Below, piece by piece: positions 62,426-64,000 of a stretch of DNA of 64,000 bases. Location: contig NZ_FOJN01000001.1 in assembly GCF_900111805.1 (NCBI RefSeq), forward strand, positions 186,001 through 250,000, written 5' to 3'. How positions within the stretch are numbered: the first letter of the stretch is position 1; each line of letters opens with the position of its first letter. This stretch comes from Rhodococcoides kroppenstedtii. Its GTDB lineage: Bacteria > Actinomycetota > Actinomycetes > Mycobacteriales > Mycobacteriaceae. The translations under genes and the position numbers were made by a program. The notes under the pieces were generated by a model that did no database searches, was not told where the DNA came from, and saw nothing but the letters and a program-made list of their open reading frames with translations.

Positions 62426-64000
62426 GTGACGTGCGAGCAGGAACCGGAAGACGGACCCACCGCCCTGGTTCGGGCCGTCGGGGCCGCGGTGGATCGCTCC
62501 GCCGTGCCGGTTCTGCTCGTGCGCGCGGACGGACGGGTGGTCCGGGCCAACCCGGCGGCCCGCCTCCGCCTCGGGGACGTCGCGGCGTCGGCCGACCGCG
62601 CCTGGACGCTCGAACTGCCCGGCAGGGCGGGTCCGCAGGACTCGCCGGCCATCGTCCGGGCGGGTGGTACGTGGTTCGGCCGCGCCGAGTTGGTGCAGTC
62701 GACCGGAAAGAGGGTGCCTGTGTCGACATCGGCGTTCGCGGTACACGACCGGGACGAGGATCCTCTGATCGTCGCCACCCTGCGCACTCCCGAGCTCACC
62801 CTCGATCCCCCGCGCGGCGCGTCCGACGAGATCCAGGCCGTGCTCCGCGCCTCCCGCGACGCCGAGGAGCGGCACGATCGGCTGGCGGAACTGTCCCGCT
62901 TGGCGTTGCGGGGTCGCATGGGCGATCTGCTCGCCGCGTCCGCCGACACGGTCGCGTACCTGCTCGGCGCCCGGCTCGCGACCATCTCCCGCGTACATGC
63001 CGACCCGACCACTATCGAGACGGTGGCCACCACCGACGGCGGTGACTCCCCTCTCGCACGCGGGAGCGACACCGTTCCGGCGTTCGTGGGGACGACCGGG
63101 ACACCGTTGCTGTGGCGGGGCGAGACCCTCGATCACCGCATCGACGCCGACGCCCTGCGGAACGCGGGCTTCGAGAACGCCGTCGCGGTGCCGATCGAAG
63201 GCGGCGGGCGCCCGTGGGGTGTACTCGCCGTCTTCGGCGTCGATCCGGGGCGTCCCGCCGACGGAACCGCGGCGCCGGTGGCGCCGGTGGCCGGCTCGGA
63301 CGCGATTCCCGAGCCGTCCGTTCTCGACGAGGTCGCCGACATCGTCGGTGCCGCGGTGCACCGCGTCGGGGTGGAACGCGAACTGCGCTACCGCAGTCTG
63401 CGCGATCCGCTGACCGGACTCCCCAACCGCGCCCTGGCGCACGACCGCATCGGCTCCGCCGTGGAACGCGGCCTCGTCGCCGGCTCGTGCACCGCGGTCA
63501 TGCTCATCGATCTCGACGACTTCAAGTCCATCAACGACGGGCTCGGCCACGAGGCCGGGGACACCGCCCTGGTCGCGGTGGCCACCCGACTCGCGCGCGC
63601 GTCGCGGCCCGGTGACACCGTGGCGCGACTCGGCGGCGACGAGTTCGTCGTGGTGTGCGAGAACCTGCGCGACGAGGACGACGCCGTGGCGGCTGCGGCG
63701 GTGTACGGCGACGCCGTCCGCGCCCCCGTCTCGGTGGAGGGCAACGATCTGGTCATCACCGCGAGCATCGGGGTCGCGGTGACCACCACCGACGTCCCGG
63801 TCAACGAGCTCGTTCGTCGAGCCGACGTCGCGATGTACCGCGCGAAGGACACCGGCCGGGGCCACGTCGCGCTGTTCGACCGCGACGATCGCGACCACCG
63901 CCGCCTGCAGTTGGCGCTGTCGGCGGATCTGCGCGCGGCGCTCGAGAGCCGGTACCTCACGCTCGCCTATCAACCGATCTTCGACATCGGCACCGGCCGC
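62426..64000 (+). CDS. PAS/GAF-GGDEF-EAL protein (C-terminal EAL cut by window end)
   Basis: 525 codons are present and the frame stays open at 64000. The N-terminal region (about 20-110) looks PAS-like (VPVLLVRADGRVVRANPAARLRLG), a GAF-type domain spans about 150-310, then GGDEF (about 325-480). The GGDEF motif at 403-407 is intact, and RPGD at 394-397 is a canonical RxxD product-inhibition site, which both paralogues upstream lack. The EAL domain begins at LRAALESRYLTLAYQPIFDIGTG as the window ends. GTG 62426 is the first good start after an in-frame TGA at 62384. The 193 nt after tRNA-Met hold a TACATT -10-like site near 62312 and an unexplained leader of about 100 nt. Confidence 0.9.
   Translation, partial: MTCEQEPEDGPTALVRAVGAAVDRSAVPVLLVRADGRVVRANPAARLRLGDVAASADRAWTLELPGRAGPQDSPAIVRAGGTWFGRAELVQSTGKRVPVSTSAFAVHDRDEDPLIVATLRTPELTLDPPRGASDEIQAVLRASRDAEERHDRLAELSRLALRGRMGDLLAASADTVAYLLGARLATISRVHADPTTIETVATTDGGDSPLARGSDTVPAFVGTTGTPLLWRGETLDHRIDADALRNAGFENAVAVPIEGGGRPWGVLAVFGVDPGRPADGTAAPVAPVAGSDAIPEPSVLDEVADIVGAAVHRVGVERELRYRSLRDPLTGLPNRALAHDRIGSAVERGLVAGSCTAVMLIDLDDFKSINDGLGHEAGDTALVAVATRLARASRPGDTVARLGGDEFVVVCENLRDEDDAVAAAAVYGDAVRAPVSVEGNDLVITASIGVAVTTTDVPVNELVRRADVAMYRAKDTGRGHVALFDRDDRDHRRLQLALSADLRAALESRYLTLAYQPIFDIGTGR

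Noticed and set aside
62423..63973. 516-codon minus-strand ORF at the window end
   Set aside because: The plus-strand frame from 62426 has clear PAS, GAF, GGDEF and EAL motifs through to the window edge; the minus frame has none.

Overview
The window is about 70% G+C and almost fully coding, on both strands. It comes from a mycolic-acid actinobacterium; Rhodococcus or a near relative is my best guess. Three things support this: the gene order follows, from memory, the Mycobacterium tuberculosis stretch from gcvT (Rv2211c) to accD6 (Rv2247); the FAS-II-type set mabR-fabD-acpP-kasA-accD6 is present without kasB; and many genes begin 6-8 nt after a TAnnnT hexamer, as leaderless actinobacterial transcripts do. 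The genus is inference.

Layout. (1) 1-8.4 kb: lipoate-dependent metabolism. It holds gcvT (cut by the window edge), pepA, the two-lipoyl-domain E2 sucB/dlaT, a TIGR01777 epimerase, lipB, lipA and a DUF4191 membrane protein. (2) 8.5-19 kb: nitrogen and osmotic functions. It holds an RDD membrane protein behind a tiny leaderless uORF, glnA1 behind a GlnR-type box, a four-gene osmoprotectant ABC importer, then glnE and glnA2 on the minus strand. (3) 19-25 kb: a secreted alpha/beta-hydrolase, panB, a lipoprotein, a proline iminopeptidase and a CYTH-CHAD protein. (4) 25-31 kb: a 30-codon orphan ORF with its own promoter and terminator, RNase P RNA (minus strand), DUF1697, an ArsB-like permease, RNase H/phosphatase, a zinc-ribbon coiled-coil protein and a Nif3-like protein. 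(5) 31-41 kb: CobC-like aminotransferase, ptkA-like HAD protein, ptpA, SURF1, cobD, an acetoacetate-decarboxylase-like protein, an amidase, an MFS pump, an Fe-alcohol dehydrogenase, and a secreted protein flanked by a duplicated cruciform element. (6) 41-51 kb: tRNA-Val, ahpE, DUF3052, aceE, mabR and the fatty-acid elongation operon. (7) 51.7-64 kb: a serine hydrolase, a molybdopterin oxidoreductase and a signalling island. The island has three GGDEF/EAL proteins, a solo PAS protein, a GNAT-like protein and a ThiF-nitroreductase fusion, with tRNA-Met inside it.

Functional links. LipB and LipA make the lipoyl groups carried by SucB/DlaT, which works with AceE, and by the GcvH partner of GcvT. 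GlnE is expected to adenylylate GlnA1 at Tyr406; GlnA2 lacks that tyrosine. MabR is expected to act on the inverted repeat over the fabD promoter.

The most unusual points are: (a) the c-di-GMP/ThiF/GNAT/PAS island, whose two GAF-GGDEF-EAL paralogues differ in that one EAL domain has lost most catalytic residues; (b) four short tandem arrays of 23-26 bp units that start in the last codons of a gene and repeat its stop codon or its neighbourhood downstream, often with a small hairpin per unit; (c) a leaderless 11-codon uORF joined to the RDD gene by TGATG; (d) two orphan micro-ORFs; and (e) several palindromic operator-like sites in divergent promoters.
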